From: Streptomyces boncukensis
GTDB lineage: Bacteria > Actinomycetota > Actinomycetes > Streptomycetales > Streptomycetaceae
Length of the DNA: 32,252 nucleotides
NCBI RefSeq assembly: GCF_011045075.1
Contig: NZ_JAAKZZ010000023.1
Span: 1-32,252, forward strand
Direction of reading: 5' to 3'
A program made the position numbers and the translations under genes. Each line of letters starts with the position of its first letter. Position 1 is the stretch's first letter. Below are positions 23,864-31,567 of this stretch, one piece after another. The notes under the pieces are model-generated. The model saw nothing but the letters and a program-made list of their open reading frames with translations, had not been told where the DNA came from and searched no databases.

Positions 23864-25153
23864 GTGACCAAGGCAGTGCCCGGCGCCCCCGCCGAACGGC
23901 GCACCCCGCGGCAGCCCCTTCCCGCGCCGTGGCGGCGGCGGGTCGACAGCGTGCTCTCGCTGCCAGCGGAACAGCAACCGGAATGGCCCGATCCGGCCCG
24001 TGCCGAGGAGGTCGGCCGGGAGCTCGGCACGCTGCCGCCCCTCACGCTGCCCGCGGAGGTCGACCTGCTGCGCGGCCGGCTGGCCCAGGTCGCCGCGGGC
24101 GACGCCTTCCTGGTGCAGGGAGGCGACTGCGCCGAGACCTTCGCCGACACCACCGAGCCGGGCGTACGCGCCGGCATCGAGACGCTGGAGCGGATGGCCG
24201 ACGCGCTCGCCCGCCGCGGCGGCCTGCCGGTGCTGACCGTCGCCCGGCTGGCGGGCCAGTACGCGAAGCCGCGTTCGAGCCCGACCGACGCGCTGGGGCT
24301 GCCTGCCTACCGCGGGGACATCGTCAACTCGGCGCGGCCGGCGCCGCGGGCGCGCAGGCCCGACCCCCGGCGCATGCTCCGCGCCTACGCCTACGCCGCC
24401 GGCACCCTGAACGTGGTGCGCGCGCTGCGCGCCGGCGCCTCCGGCCGGCACGGCGGCAACTGGGGGCCGTTCGTCAGCCACGAGGCGCTGCTCCTGCCCT
24501 ACGAGAGGGGACTGGCGCGCCTGGACGAGAGCTCCGGGACGCCGAAGCTGTACGGCCTGTCCGGCCACTTCCTGTGGATCGGCGAGCGCACGCGGAGGCT
24601 CGACGGCGCCCATGTCGCGTTCGCGGAGCTGCTGGCGAATCCGATAGGCATCAAGATCGGCCCTGGGGCCGCGCCCGGCCAGGTCGTCGAATACGCGGAG
24701 CGGCTGAACCCGGGAAACGAGCCCGGACGGGTCACGCTGATCAGCCGCATGGGCGACGAAAAGGTGCGGGACGTGCTGCCCGCCATGGTCGAGGCGGTTC
24801 GGAAGTCGGGGCAGCGGGTGGTCTGGCAGTGCGACCCGATGCACGGCAACACCTATGAGTCGGCCGCGGGCTACAAGACCCGGCATTTCGACAGGATCGT
24901 GAATGAAATGCAGGGGTTCTTCGAGGTGCACCATGCGTTGGGCAGCCATCCGGGCGGTCTGCACATCGAATTCAGCGGGAGCGATGTGACCGAATGCGTC
25001 GGAGGCGCGCGGGGAATCTCTGATGCGGAGATCGGCGGCCGGTATGAGACGGCGTGCGACCCCCGGCTGAACTCCCGGCAGGCCGTCGAGCTGGCGGCGC
25101 TCGCCGGCCGCGCCCTGGCGGCGCGGCCGGGGAGCGCCGCCGGCGCCCGATGA
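23864..25153 (+). CDS. rifH-like: AminoDAHP synthase (RifH-type, class II DAHP synthase)
   Basis: A 429-aa class II (plant-type) DAHP synthase. GGDCAETF carries the metal-binding Cys. R-x-AGQYAKPRSSP, SHEALLLPYE, KIGPGAAPGQV, WQCDPMHGNT and GLHIEFSGSDVTEC are conserved blocks with metal and PEP ligands. In the AHBA pathway the enzyme condenses PEP with an iminoerythrose phosphate from the kanosamine branch, giving aminoDAHP. The GTG start has GAAGGAG 7 bp upstream; upstream in-frame starts lack a site and run through the repeat element. The rest of the AHBA set makes primary aromatic synthesis an unlikely role, although many AHBA clusters use this enzyme with relaxed substrate choice. Confidence 0.93.
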   Translation: MTKAVPGAPAERRTPRQPLPAPWRRRVDSVLSLPAEQQPEWPDPARAEEVGRELGTLPPLTLPAEVDLLRGRLAQVAAGDAFLVQGGDCAETFADTTEPGVRAGIETLERMADALARRGGLPVLTVARLAGQYAKPRSSPTDALGLPAYRGDIVNSARPAPRARRPDPRRMLRAYAYAAGTLNVVRALRAGASGRHGGNWGPFVSHEALLLPYERGLARLDESSGTPKLYGLSGHFLWIGERTRRLDGAHVAFAELLANPIGIKIGPGAAPGQVVEYAERLNPGNEPGRVTLISRMGDEKVRDVLPAMVEAVRKSGQRVVWQCDPMHGNTYESAAGYKTRHFDRIVNEMQGFFEVHHALGSHPGGLHIEFSGSDVTECVGGARGISDAEIGGRYETACDPRLNSRQAVELAALAGRALAARPGSAAGAR

Positions 25154-25226
25154 GCCCGCTGCCCGCACCGCGGGGGCCGGCCCGTGCGCTCCGGCGCGCG
25201 CGGACCGGCCCTCCTCTTCGCGCGGG

Positions 25227-25658
25227 TCAGCCGGCCACGTCCAGCAGCGCCCTGGCGGCAACGCGGTAGCCGAGCGTGCCGAGACCGACGATGACCCCGC
25301 TGGCCAGCGGCGCCAGCACCGATTCGTGCCGGAACGCCTCCCGCGCCCACACATTGGAGATGTGGACCTCGATCCACGGCCGCGGATAGCTCGCCAGCGC
25401 GTCCCGCAGGCCCCAGCCGGCGACCATCAGCGCGCCCGGATTGACGATCGCGCACACGGTGTCGTCGCCCTCGTGCACCGCGCGGATGAGGTCTCCCTCG
25501 CCCTCGTGCTGGATCGAGCGGACCTGCCACCCGTGTCCTTCGACTTCCCGCTGGACGGCGGCGGCGACGTCGGACAGCGTCTCGGTGCCGTATATCTCAG
25601 GTTCCCGGCGGCCGAGAATGCCGAGGTTGGGGCCGTTCAGCAGCAGCAGCTCGTTCAT
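25227..25658 (-). CDS. rifJ-like: AminoDHQ dehydratase (RifJ-type, type II dehydroquinase)
   Basis: A 143-aa type II 3-dehydroquinase, normal for the family, with the N-terminal LLLNGPNLGILGRREPEIYG (active-site Arg and Tyr), the substrate loop VNPGALMVAGWGLRDAL and the catalytic His in IEVHISN. It converts amino-dehydroquinate to amino-dehydroshikimate before AHBA synthase. After the catalytic His it reads NVWAREAF, where primary enzymes usually have a His in place of the Trp; this may reflect the amino substrate. The gene converges with the DAHP synthase gene and diverges from AHBA synthase. The ribosome site is weak (GAAAG region). Confidence 0.92.
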   Translation of the reverse strand: MNELLLLNGPNLGILGRREPEIYGTETLSDVAAAVQREVEGHGWQVRSIQHEGEGDLIRAVHEGDDTVCAIVNPGALMVAGWGLRDALASYPRPWIEVHISNVWAREAFRHESVLAPLASGVIVGLGTLGYRVAARALLDVAG

Positions 25659-25915
25659 CGGAATGTCACCGCTTTCTTGGGTTCGGGGAGACGGGAAACC
25701 CCTTGCGGTAGGAAGCCGTCGGCCGACCCTAGCATGCGGAAAATGCGGGAACCGGACGCCGGAGGCGGATATACGGGGGGTCCTAGGGGACGCAGGGGGT
25801 TTCTGGTCGAAAGGCGCCGTGGGTACCTTCGGCACAGTACGCAGAAAGGTTTTCGATGGACCCCCGAGACAAGCGCGGACGCATACGCCGTGCAGAGCCG
25901 AGGAGACGGTAAGCA
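25659..25915. promoter_or_regulatory. Divergent promoter region rifJ / rifK
   Basis: A 257-bp spacer, clearly less GC-rich than the genes. It carries a ctagggg motif inside tcctagggga (25781-25790), a short direct repeat atgcgg (25735-25740 and 25744-25749), and AGGAG at 25901-25905 before the AHBA synthase start. It must drive the five-gene rifK-hisG-ovoA-rifL-rifM unit. No firm -10/-35 boxes could be assigned. Confidence 0.55.
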
Positions 25916-27079
25916 ATGGAGAAGAGTTCGGTGTCGAAACCCGAATTCCCGGCGTGGCCGCAATTCGACGGGCGGGAGCGCGCGGGGCTGGAGCGCGTGC
26001 TCGGACAGGGAGCCTGGTGGCGCATCCCGGGCGACGAGGTCGACGCCTTCGAGCGCGAGTTCGCCGCGCACCACGGGGCCGGGCAGGCGCTGGCGGTCAC
26101 CACCGGCACCCACGCCCTCGAACTCGCCCTGGAGCTGCTCGGCGTCGGTCCGGGCACCGAGGTGATCGTGCCGGCCTTCACCTTCATCTCGTCCTCGCAG
26201 GCCGCCCAGCGCCTCGGCGCCGTCGCGGTTCCGGTCGACGTGGATCCGCACACCTACAACATCGACGTGACCGCCGCCGCCGAGGCGGTGACCGGGCGGA
26301 CGAAGGCGATCATGCCGGTGCACATGGCCGGCGCGATCGCCGACATGGACGGCCTGGCGAAGCTGGCGGACGACGCGCAGGTGCACCTCCTCCAGGACGC
26401 GGCGCACGCGCACGGCGCGCGGTGGAGCGGAAAGCGGGTCGGCGAGCTGGGCTCCGTCGCCGCGTTCAGCTTCCAGAACGGCAAGCTCATGACGGCGGGC
26501 GAGGGCGGCGCGATCACCTTCCCCGACCGCGAGCAGTACGAGGACGCGTTCCTGCGCCACAGCTGCGGCCGCCCGCCCACCGACCGGCACTACTTCCATA
26601 TGACGACCGGGTCGAACTACCGCATGAACGAGTTCTCCGCCGCGGTGCTGCGGGCGCAGCTCGACCGGCTGGAGGAGCAGATCGACCTGCGCGAGCAGCG
26701 GTGGCCGCTGCTGGCCGGGCTGCTGAGCGGGATCGACCGGGTCGTACCGCAGGAGGTCGACCCGCGGTGCACCCGGAACCCGCACTACATGGCGATGTTC
26801 CGGGTCCCCGGCAGCAGCGAGCGGGAACGCAACGCCCTCGTCGACCGCCTGGTGGACCGCGGACTGCCCGCGTTCGCCGGCTTCCGCGCGATCTACCGGT
26901 CGGCGGGCTTCTGGGAGCGCGGTGCGCCGCAGATGTCGGTCGACCAGGTGGCCGCCACGTGCCCGAACACCGAGGCGATCAGCGCGGACTGCGTCTGGCT
27001 GCACCACCGCACGCTGCTGGGCACCGAGCGGAACATGCACGAGATCGCGGAGATCGTCGCCGACGAACTGGGCCGCTGA
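25916..27079 (+). CDS. rifK-like: 3-amino-5-hydroxybenzoate (AHBA) synthase
   Basis: A 387-aa PLP enzyme of the DegT/StrS fold, the marker gene of AHBA clusters. It aromatises aminodehydroshikimate to AHBA and, with RifL, is also thought to aminate a UDP-3-keto sugar toward kanosamine. The PLP lysine is K190 in [14 protein letters not shown], and D161 in [13 protein letters not shown] contacts the pyridine nitrogen. FPAWPQFD at the start, [26 protein letters not shown] and the C-terminal [16 protein letters not shown] match RifK closely from memory. The ATG has AGGAG 10 bp upstream. It is the first of five genes in one direction, followed after 34 bp by hisG. Confidence 0.97.
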   Translation: MEKSSVSKPEFPAWPQFDGRERAGLERVLGQGAWWRIPGDEVDAFEREFAAHHGAGQALAVTTGTHALELALELLGVGPGTEVIVPAFTFISSSQAAQRLGAVAVPVDVDPHTYNIDVTAAAEAVTGRTKAIMPVHMAGAIADMDGLAKLADDAQVHLLQDAAHAHGARWSGKRVGELGSVAAFSFQNGKLMTAGEGGAITFPDREQYEDAFLRHSCGRPPTDRHYFHMTTGSNYRMNEFSAAVLRAQLDRLEEQIDLREQRWPLLAGLLSGIDRVVPQEVDPRCTRNPHYMAMFRVPGSSERERNALVDRLVDRGLPAFAGFRAIYRSAGFWERGAPQMSVDQVAATCPNTEAISADCVWLHHRTLLGTERNMHEIAEIVADELGR

Positions 27080-27113
27080 CGGCCCGCACTGGAGCCGAGG
27101 GAGACGGATTCCG

Positions 27114-27959
27114 ATGCTGCGCGTAGCCGTCCCGAACAAGGGAGCGCTGTCCGAGCCCGCCTGCGCCATGTTGCGCGAGGCCGGCTACCGGCAGCGTCAC
27201 GACCGGCGGGACCTGGTGGTGCTGGACGAGGCCAACGACGTCGAGTTCTTCTTTCTGCGCCCCCGCGACATCGCGGTGTACGTCGGGGAGGGGCGGCTCG
27301 ACCTCGGGGTCACGGGGCGGGACCTCGCCCTGGACTCGGGCTCCCCGGTGGAGGAGGAACTGTCCCTCGGATTCGGGGGTTCGACGTTCCGCTATGCCGT
27401 ACCCGCCGGCCGGGGGACCTCGGTCACCGGTCTGGCGGGCTGCCGCCTCGCCACCTCCTATCCCCGGCTCGTCGCCGACGACCTGGCGGCGAGAAACCTG
27501 TCGGCGGAGGTGATCCGGCTGGAGGGGGCCGTGGAGACCGCCGTCCAGCTCGGTGTCGCGGAAGCCGTCGCCGATGTCGTCAGCTCCGGCTCGACGCTGC
27601 GGCAGCACGGCCTGGTGCCGGTCGGCGAGCCGATCTGCGTGAGCGAGGCCGTGCTGGTCCGCCGCCGCGGGCTGCCCCGGCCGCCCGAGGAGTCCCGGCT
27701 GGTGGAACGCCTGCGCGGCGTCGTGCTGGCGCAGCAGTACGTGATGCTCGACTACGACTGCCCGCGCGACGTCCTGGAGCAGGCGCTCAAGGCAACGCCC
27801 GGCCTCCAGGCGCCGACGGTCGCGCCGCTGGCCGACCCCGGGTGGACCGGGGTGCGCGCGATGGTGCGCCGCGGCGAGGCCAACCAGGTGATGGACGAGG
27901 TCTCCACGATCGGCGCGAGGGCCGTCCTCGCCTCGGACATCCGCTTCTGCCGCCTGTGA
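27114..27959 (+). CDS. hisG-like: ATP phosphoribosyltransferase (HisG, long form)
   Basis: A 281-aa HisG that joins ATP and PRPP, the first committed step of histidine synthesis. It starts with [14 protein letters not shown], continues with [21 protein letters not shown] and has the PRPP-binding region [15 protein letters not shown]. About 90 C-terminal residues form the regulatory ACT-like domain of the long form ([19 protein letters not shown]). It is an extra biosynthetic copy rather than part of a his operon: no other his gene is near. It sits between AHBA synthase and the OvoA-like gene, so it most likely raises histidine supply for sulfur insertion. Whether histidine feedback is lost cannot be judged by eye. 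Confidence 0.93.
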   Translation: MLRVAVPNKGALSEPACAMLREAGYRQRHDRRDLVVLDEANDVEFFFLRPRDIAVYVGEGRLDLGVTGRDLALDSGSPVEEELSLGFGGSTFRYAVPAGRGTSVTGLAGCRLATSYPRLVADDLAARNLSAEVIRLEGAVETAVQLGVAEAVADVVSSGSTLRQHGLVPVGEPICVSEAVLVRRRGLPRPPEESRLVERLRGVVLAQQYVMLDYDCPRDVLEQALKATPGLQAPTVAPLADPGWTGVRAMVRRGEANQVMDEVSTIGARAVLASDIRFCRL

Positions 27960-28024
27960 CCGTCCCCCCTGACCGTCCCCTGGCCGTCGCCTCTGACAGT
28001 CGCCTCATGAGGAGAGGTTGGAAC

Positions 28025-30394
28025 ATGACCGAGATAATGGTCCAGACCTGGGAAGAGAACGTCCGCGAGCACGCCGACGACCGCCTGAGCGGCCCGCGCG
28101 GCTCCTGGTGGTTCACCGGAAAGCAGCCGCTGCGCGGGGAGTGCCCGGGCATCACGGAGGACGGCACGGTCACGTCCTTGCCGATGCCGGACCTGTCCGT
28201 GTGCGACCGCGCCGCGGTGCTCGACTACTTCGACAACTCCTGGACCCTGCAGGAGACGCTGTTCGCCGGGCTGCAGACCGCCGAGGCGTTCTACCGCCCG
28301 CCGTCGCACGGGCTGCGGCACCCGATGATCTTCTACTACGGCCACCCGGCCGCCCTCTACGTCAACAAGCTGCGCGTGGCCGGCCTGCTCTCCGGCCCGG
28401 TCGACGCGTATCTCGAAGACATCCTGGAGACCGGCGTCGACGAGATGTCGTGGGACGACATGTCGAAGAACGAGATGACGTGGCCCTCGGTGGCCCGGGT
28501 GCACGCCTACCGCGCCGTGGTGTACGGCCTCGTGCGCGGGATCATCGAGGACACCCCGTTCGCGCCGGACCTCGGGCGCCCGGTCACCGACGGCGACCAG
28601 GCATGGGCGCTGTTCATGGGCTTCGAGCACGACCGGATCCACCTGGAGACGAGTTCGGTGCTGATCCGCGAGCTGCCCCGGCGGCTGGTCGAACGGCACG
28701 CGGCGTGGCCGGCCGCGGCTCCGCGCCGCCGCACCACGCCCGACAACGCCCCGGTTCCGGCCGCGGTTCCGCAGAACGCGATGGTGCAGGTCGCCGGCGG
28801 CACCGCGATCATCGGCAAGCCGCGGTCGTTCCCGTCCTACGGCTGGGACAACGAGTACGGCGAGAAGGCCGTCGACGTCGCCGGCTTCGCGGCCTCCCGG
28901 TACCTGATCAGCAACGGCGAGTTCTACCGCTTCGTACAGGACGGCGGCTACCGCACCCCCGGCTACTGGAGCGAGGAAGGCTGGGGCTGGCGGCAGTTCC
29001 GCAACGCCAAGCACCCCAGGTTCTGGGAGCCGGACGGGCCGAGCGGCCTGCACCGCTACCGGCTGCGCACGATCTTCGAAGAGCTCGACATGCCGTGGGA
29101 CTGGCCCGTGTGCGTGAACTACCACGAGGCGAAGGCGTACTGTGCCTGGCGCGGACGGGAGGACGGCCGGTCCTACCGGCTGCCGACCGAGGCGGAGTTC
29201 CGGCGGCTGCGCGGGCTGCCCGCCCGCCCGGCAGCGGCGGACGACCCCGTGCTGCACCGCAGCGGGGCGCAGTTCCTCGACGACGGGGTCAACCTCAACC
29301 TGGCACTGGGCTCGGAGAGCCCGGTGGACCAGTCGCCGGCCGGCCCCAGCGGCGTACACGACACGGCGGGCAACCTCTGGCAGTGGTGCGAGGACGTCGC
29401 GCACGCCCTGGACGGCTTCGATGTGCACCCGTACTACGAGGACTTCAGCACACCGTGCTTCGACGGCGAGCACCAGATGATCCTCGGCGGCGCGTTCATC
29501 AGCACCGGCGACGAGGCGAGCATCTGGGCCCGGTTCCACTTCCGGCCGCACTTCCTGCAGCAGTCGGGGCTGCGGATCGTCAGCCCGTCCGTGCCCGAGA
29601 CCCCCGCCGCCGGCGCGGACGCGGGCGCCGGCCGCTACGCCACGAAGGCGCTGCTGGACAGCTATCTGCTCCTGCACTACGGCTCGCGCGAGGACACCTT
29701 CGACCGCAAGGACCACTACCTCGGTGCCGCGTACGGGTTCCCCCAGCGGCTCGCGGCACTGCTCGCCCGGGAGGCGGCCCGCGCCGGCGCCCGGCTCGAC
29801 CGGGTGCTCGACCTCGGATGCGCCGTGGGAGGCGTGAGCCTGCGGCTGGCGGCCGACGTCGGCTGCGACGTCGTCGGCGTGGACAGCAGCGCCTCGTTCA
29901 TCGCGGCAGCGCGCCGGCTCGCCGAGGGGGAGCAGCTGCGCTACGACCGGCCGGACCAGGGCGCCGCCACGACCTCGCTGGCGGCCCGCGCGCCGAGCCC
30001 GGCGGCCGACGCGAACGTGGAGTTCCGGGTGGCCGACGCCGCCGCGCTGCCGGGGGACCTCGGCGCGTTCGACGCGGTGATCCTCGCGAATCTGCTGGAC
30101 CGTGTGGGCGATCCCAGGGCGTGCCTGCGGCAGCTCGCCGGGGACCACAGCCTGCTGCGGCCCGGGGGACTGCTGCTGGTCACGAGCCCGTGGTCGTGGC
30201 AGCCCGGGTACGCGGACCCGGCGCAGTGGATCGGCGGAGCCCCGGACGGGCCGTCGAGCGAGCAGGAGCTGCGCGCGCTGGTGTCGGGCGCCTTCGAGCT
30301 GGTCGCCGAGTCCGACGAGCCCGGCGTGCTGCGCAACCACCGGCGCCACTACGAGACGTTCCAGGCGGACGTCTCCCTGTGGCGCAAGCGGTAG
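28025..30394 (+). CDS. ovoA-like: OvoA-type 5-histidylcysteine sulfoxide synthase with C-terminal methyltransferase
   Basis: A 789-aa three-part enzyme. The N-terminal DinB-like part supplies two loops with the predicted iron ligands: H107 (FYYGHPAALYVNKL) and H202/H206 in HDRIHLE, an exact HxxxHxE motif. Residues 250-520 form the FGE/sulfatase-modifying-factor domain (SYGWDNEYGEKAVDV, SNGEFYRFVQDGGY, YRLPTEAEFRRL, HDTAGNLWQWCEDV). Residues 540-789 form a SAM methyltransferase with motif I LDLGCAVGG at 595-603. OvoA couples histidine, cysteine and oxygen into a 5-thio-linked sulfoxide; the methyltransferase part later N-methylates 5-thiohistidine to ovothiol A. Length and the fused methyltransferase favour OvoA over EgtB. 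The ATG has AGGAG at 28010-28014. It is 3 bp from the next gene, inside an AHBA operon. Confidence 0.94.
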   Translation: MTEIMVQTWEENVREHADDRLSGPRGSWWFTGKQPLRGECPGITEDGTVTSLPMPDLSVCDRAAVLDYFDNSWTLQETLFAGLQTAEAFYRPPSHGLRHPMIFYYGHPAALYVNKLRVAGLLSGPVDAYLEDILETGVDEMSWDDMSKNEMTWPSVARVHAYRAVVYGLVRGIIEDTPFAPDLGRPVTDGDQAWALFMGFEHDRIHLETSSVLIRELPRRLVERHAAWPAAAPRRRTTPDNAPVPAAVPQNAMVQVAGGTAIIGKPRSFPSYGWDNEYGEKAVDVAGFAASRYLISNGEFYRFVQDGGYRTPGYWSEEGWGWRQFRNAKHPRFWEPDGPSGLHRYRLRTIFEELDMPWDWPVCVNYHEAKAYCAWRGREDGRSYRLPTEAEFRRLRGLPARPAAADDPVLHRSGAQFLDDGVNLNLALGSESPVDQSPAGPSGVHDTAGNLWQWCEDVAHALDGFDVHPYYEDFSTPCFDGEHQMILGGAFISTGDEASIWARFHFRPHFLQQSGLRIVSPSVPETPAAGADAGAGRYATKALLDSYLLLHYGSREDTFDRKDHYLGAAYGFPQRLAALLAREAARAGARLDRVLDLGCAVGGVSLRLAADVGCDVVGVDSSASFIAAARRLAEGEQLRYDRPDQGAATTSLAARAPSPAADANVEFRVADAAALPGDLGAFDAVILANLLDRVGDPRACLRQLAGDHSLLRPGGLLLVTSPWSWQPGYADPAQWIGGAPDGPSSEQELRALVSGAFELVAESDEPGVLRNHRRHYETFQADVSLWRKR

Positions 30395-30397
30395 GCC

Positions 30398-31567
30398 GTG
30401 AGCATGCCCACTTCGACGAAGTCCCCCTCCGGGTCCGTGCCGCGGCGGCCGACTCGCGTCGCCGTCGTCGGCATGGGCTGGGCGGGCAGGTCGATCTGGC
30501 TGCCCCGGCTGTCCCGGCACGCCGCCTACGAACTGGTCGCCGCCGTCGACCCGGCGCCCGAGGCGCGGGCCGCGGCGGCTGAGACCGGCCTGGCGCCCCG
30601 GGTGCTCGGCGATCCCGACGAGCTGACGCCCGAGACGGTCGACCTCGTCGTGGTCGCGGTGCCCAACCATCTGCACGCGCCGGTCGCCTGCCGGCTGCTG
30701 GCCCGCGGCCTCGCGGTGTTCGTGGAGAAGCCGGTGTGCCTGACCCCGGCCGAGGCGGAGCAGCTCGCGGCCGCCGAGGCGGCCGGCGGCGGCACCCTGC
30801 TGGCGGGCAGCGCGGCGCGGTACCGCGCCGATGTCGCCGCGCTCCACGAGCAGGCGGCGTCCCTGGGGCGGCTGCGGCACATCGGGCTCTCCTGGGTCCG
30901 GGCGAGCGGAGTGCCCGTGGGCGCCGGGTGGTTCACCCAGCGCGCCCTCGCCGGGGGCGGCGCGCTGGTCGATCTCGGCTGGCATCTGCTGGACACGGCG
31001 CTGCCGCTGCTCGGCGAGCCGGACTTCGCACAGGTGGCGGGGTCGGTCTCCGACGACTTCGTGAACGACCGCGCACGGCGGGCCGCGTGGCGCGCCGGGG
31101 ACGGGGCCGCCGCGCGGCACTCCGACGTCGAGGACACCGCGCGGGCCTTCCTGGTGACCTCCGGCGGCGTCGCGGTGAGTCTGCTGGCGAGCTGGGCCTC
31201 GCACGAGCGGTACGACGCGACGACGATCCGGGTGGAAGGCAGCGCGGGAGTGGCCAGCCTGCGGTGCACGTTCGGCTTCAGCCCCCACCGGGAGGCGGGC
31301 CCGGAACTGACGGTCCGGCGCAACGGGGACGTCGAGGCGATCGCCCTTCCCGAGGAGCCGGTCGGCGCGGAATACGTCCGTCAGCTCGACGCGCTGCCGG
31401 GCCTGCTGGCCGATCCCGCGAGCCGCGGCGCGGCCATGGCGGAGATCCGTGCGGTCATCGGCGCGATCCACCGGTGCTATGCGTCGAAACCGGCGGCCGA
31501 AGAGCGGCCACCGGTTCCGGCGGGGAAGTCCGCAAGGCGGCGAGGAGGAAAGGAACCCCAGCGATGA
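30398..31567 (+). CDS. rifL-like: Gfo/Idh/MocA-family oxidoreductase (RifL-type)
   Basis: A 389-aa NAD-dependent sugar oxidoreductase. The Rossmann start VAVVGMGWAGRSIWLPRL is at about residues 16-33, VVVAVPNHLHAPVACRLL follows, and VFVEKPVCLTPAEAEQL carries the EKP signature. RifL is thought to oxidise UDP-glucose at C3 so that RifK can aminate it toward kanosamine. The GTG start at 30398 comes 3 bp after the OvoA stop; an ATG at 30404 is two codons inside and equally possible. It overlaps the phosphatase gene by ATGA. The rifL-rifM order is as in known AHBA clusters. Confidence 0.92.
   Translation: MSMPTSTKSPSGSVPRRPTRVAVVGMGWAGRSIWLPRLSRHAAYELVAAVDPAPEARAAAAETGLAPRVLGDPDELTPETVDLVVVAVPNHLHAPVACRLLARGLAVFVEKPVCLTPAEAEQLAAAEAAGGGTLLAGSAARYRADVAALHEQAASLGRLRHIGLSWVRASGVPVGAGWFTQRALAGGGALVDLGWHLLDTALPLLGEPDFAQVAGSVSDDFVNDRARRAAWRAGDGAAARHSDVEDTARAFLVTSGGVAVSLLASWASHERYDATTIRVEGSAGVASLRCTFGFSPHREAGPELTVRRNGDVEAIALPEEPVGAEYVRQLDALPGLLADPASRGAAMAEIRAVIGAIHRCYASKPAAEERPPVPAGKSARRRGGKEPQR

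Noticed and set aside
21016..24177. A 1053-codon open frame on the minus strand
   Set aside because: It is antisense to the LAL regulator and the start of the DAHP synthase and shows no family motifs.
28025..30394. EgtB (ergothioneine) instead of OvoA
   Set aside because: EgtB is normally shorter and has no fused methyltransferase, and no egtC/egtD/egtA neighbours are present. The fusion and length point to OvoA, though substrate choice is unproven.
27752..31471. A 1239-codon open frame on the minus strand
   Set aside because: It lies opposite hisG, ovoA and rifL, which have clear motifs and ribosome sites. Its product is low-complexity and without recognisable domains, as expected for antisense frames in GC-rich DNA.
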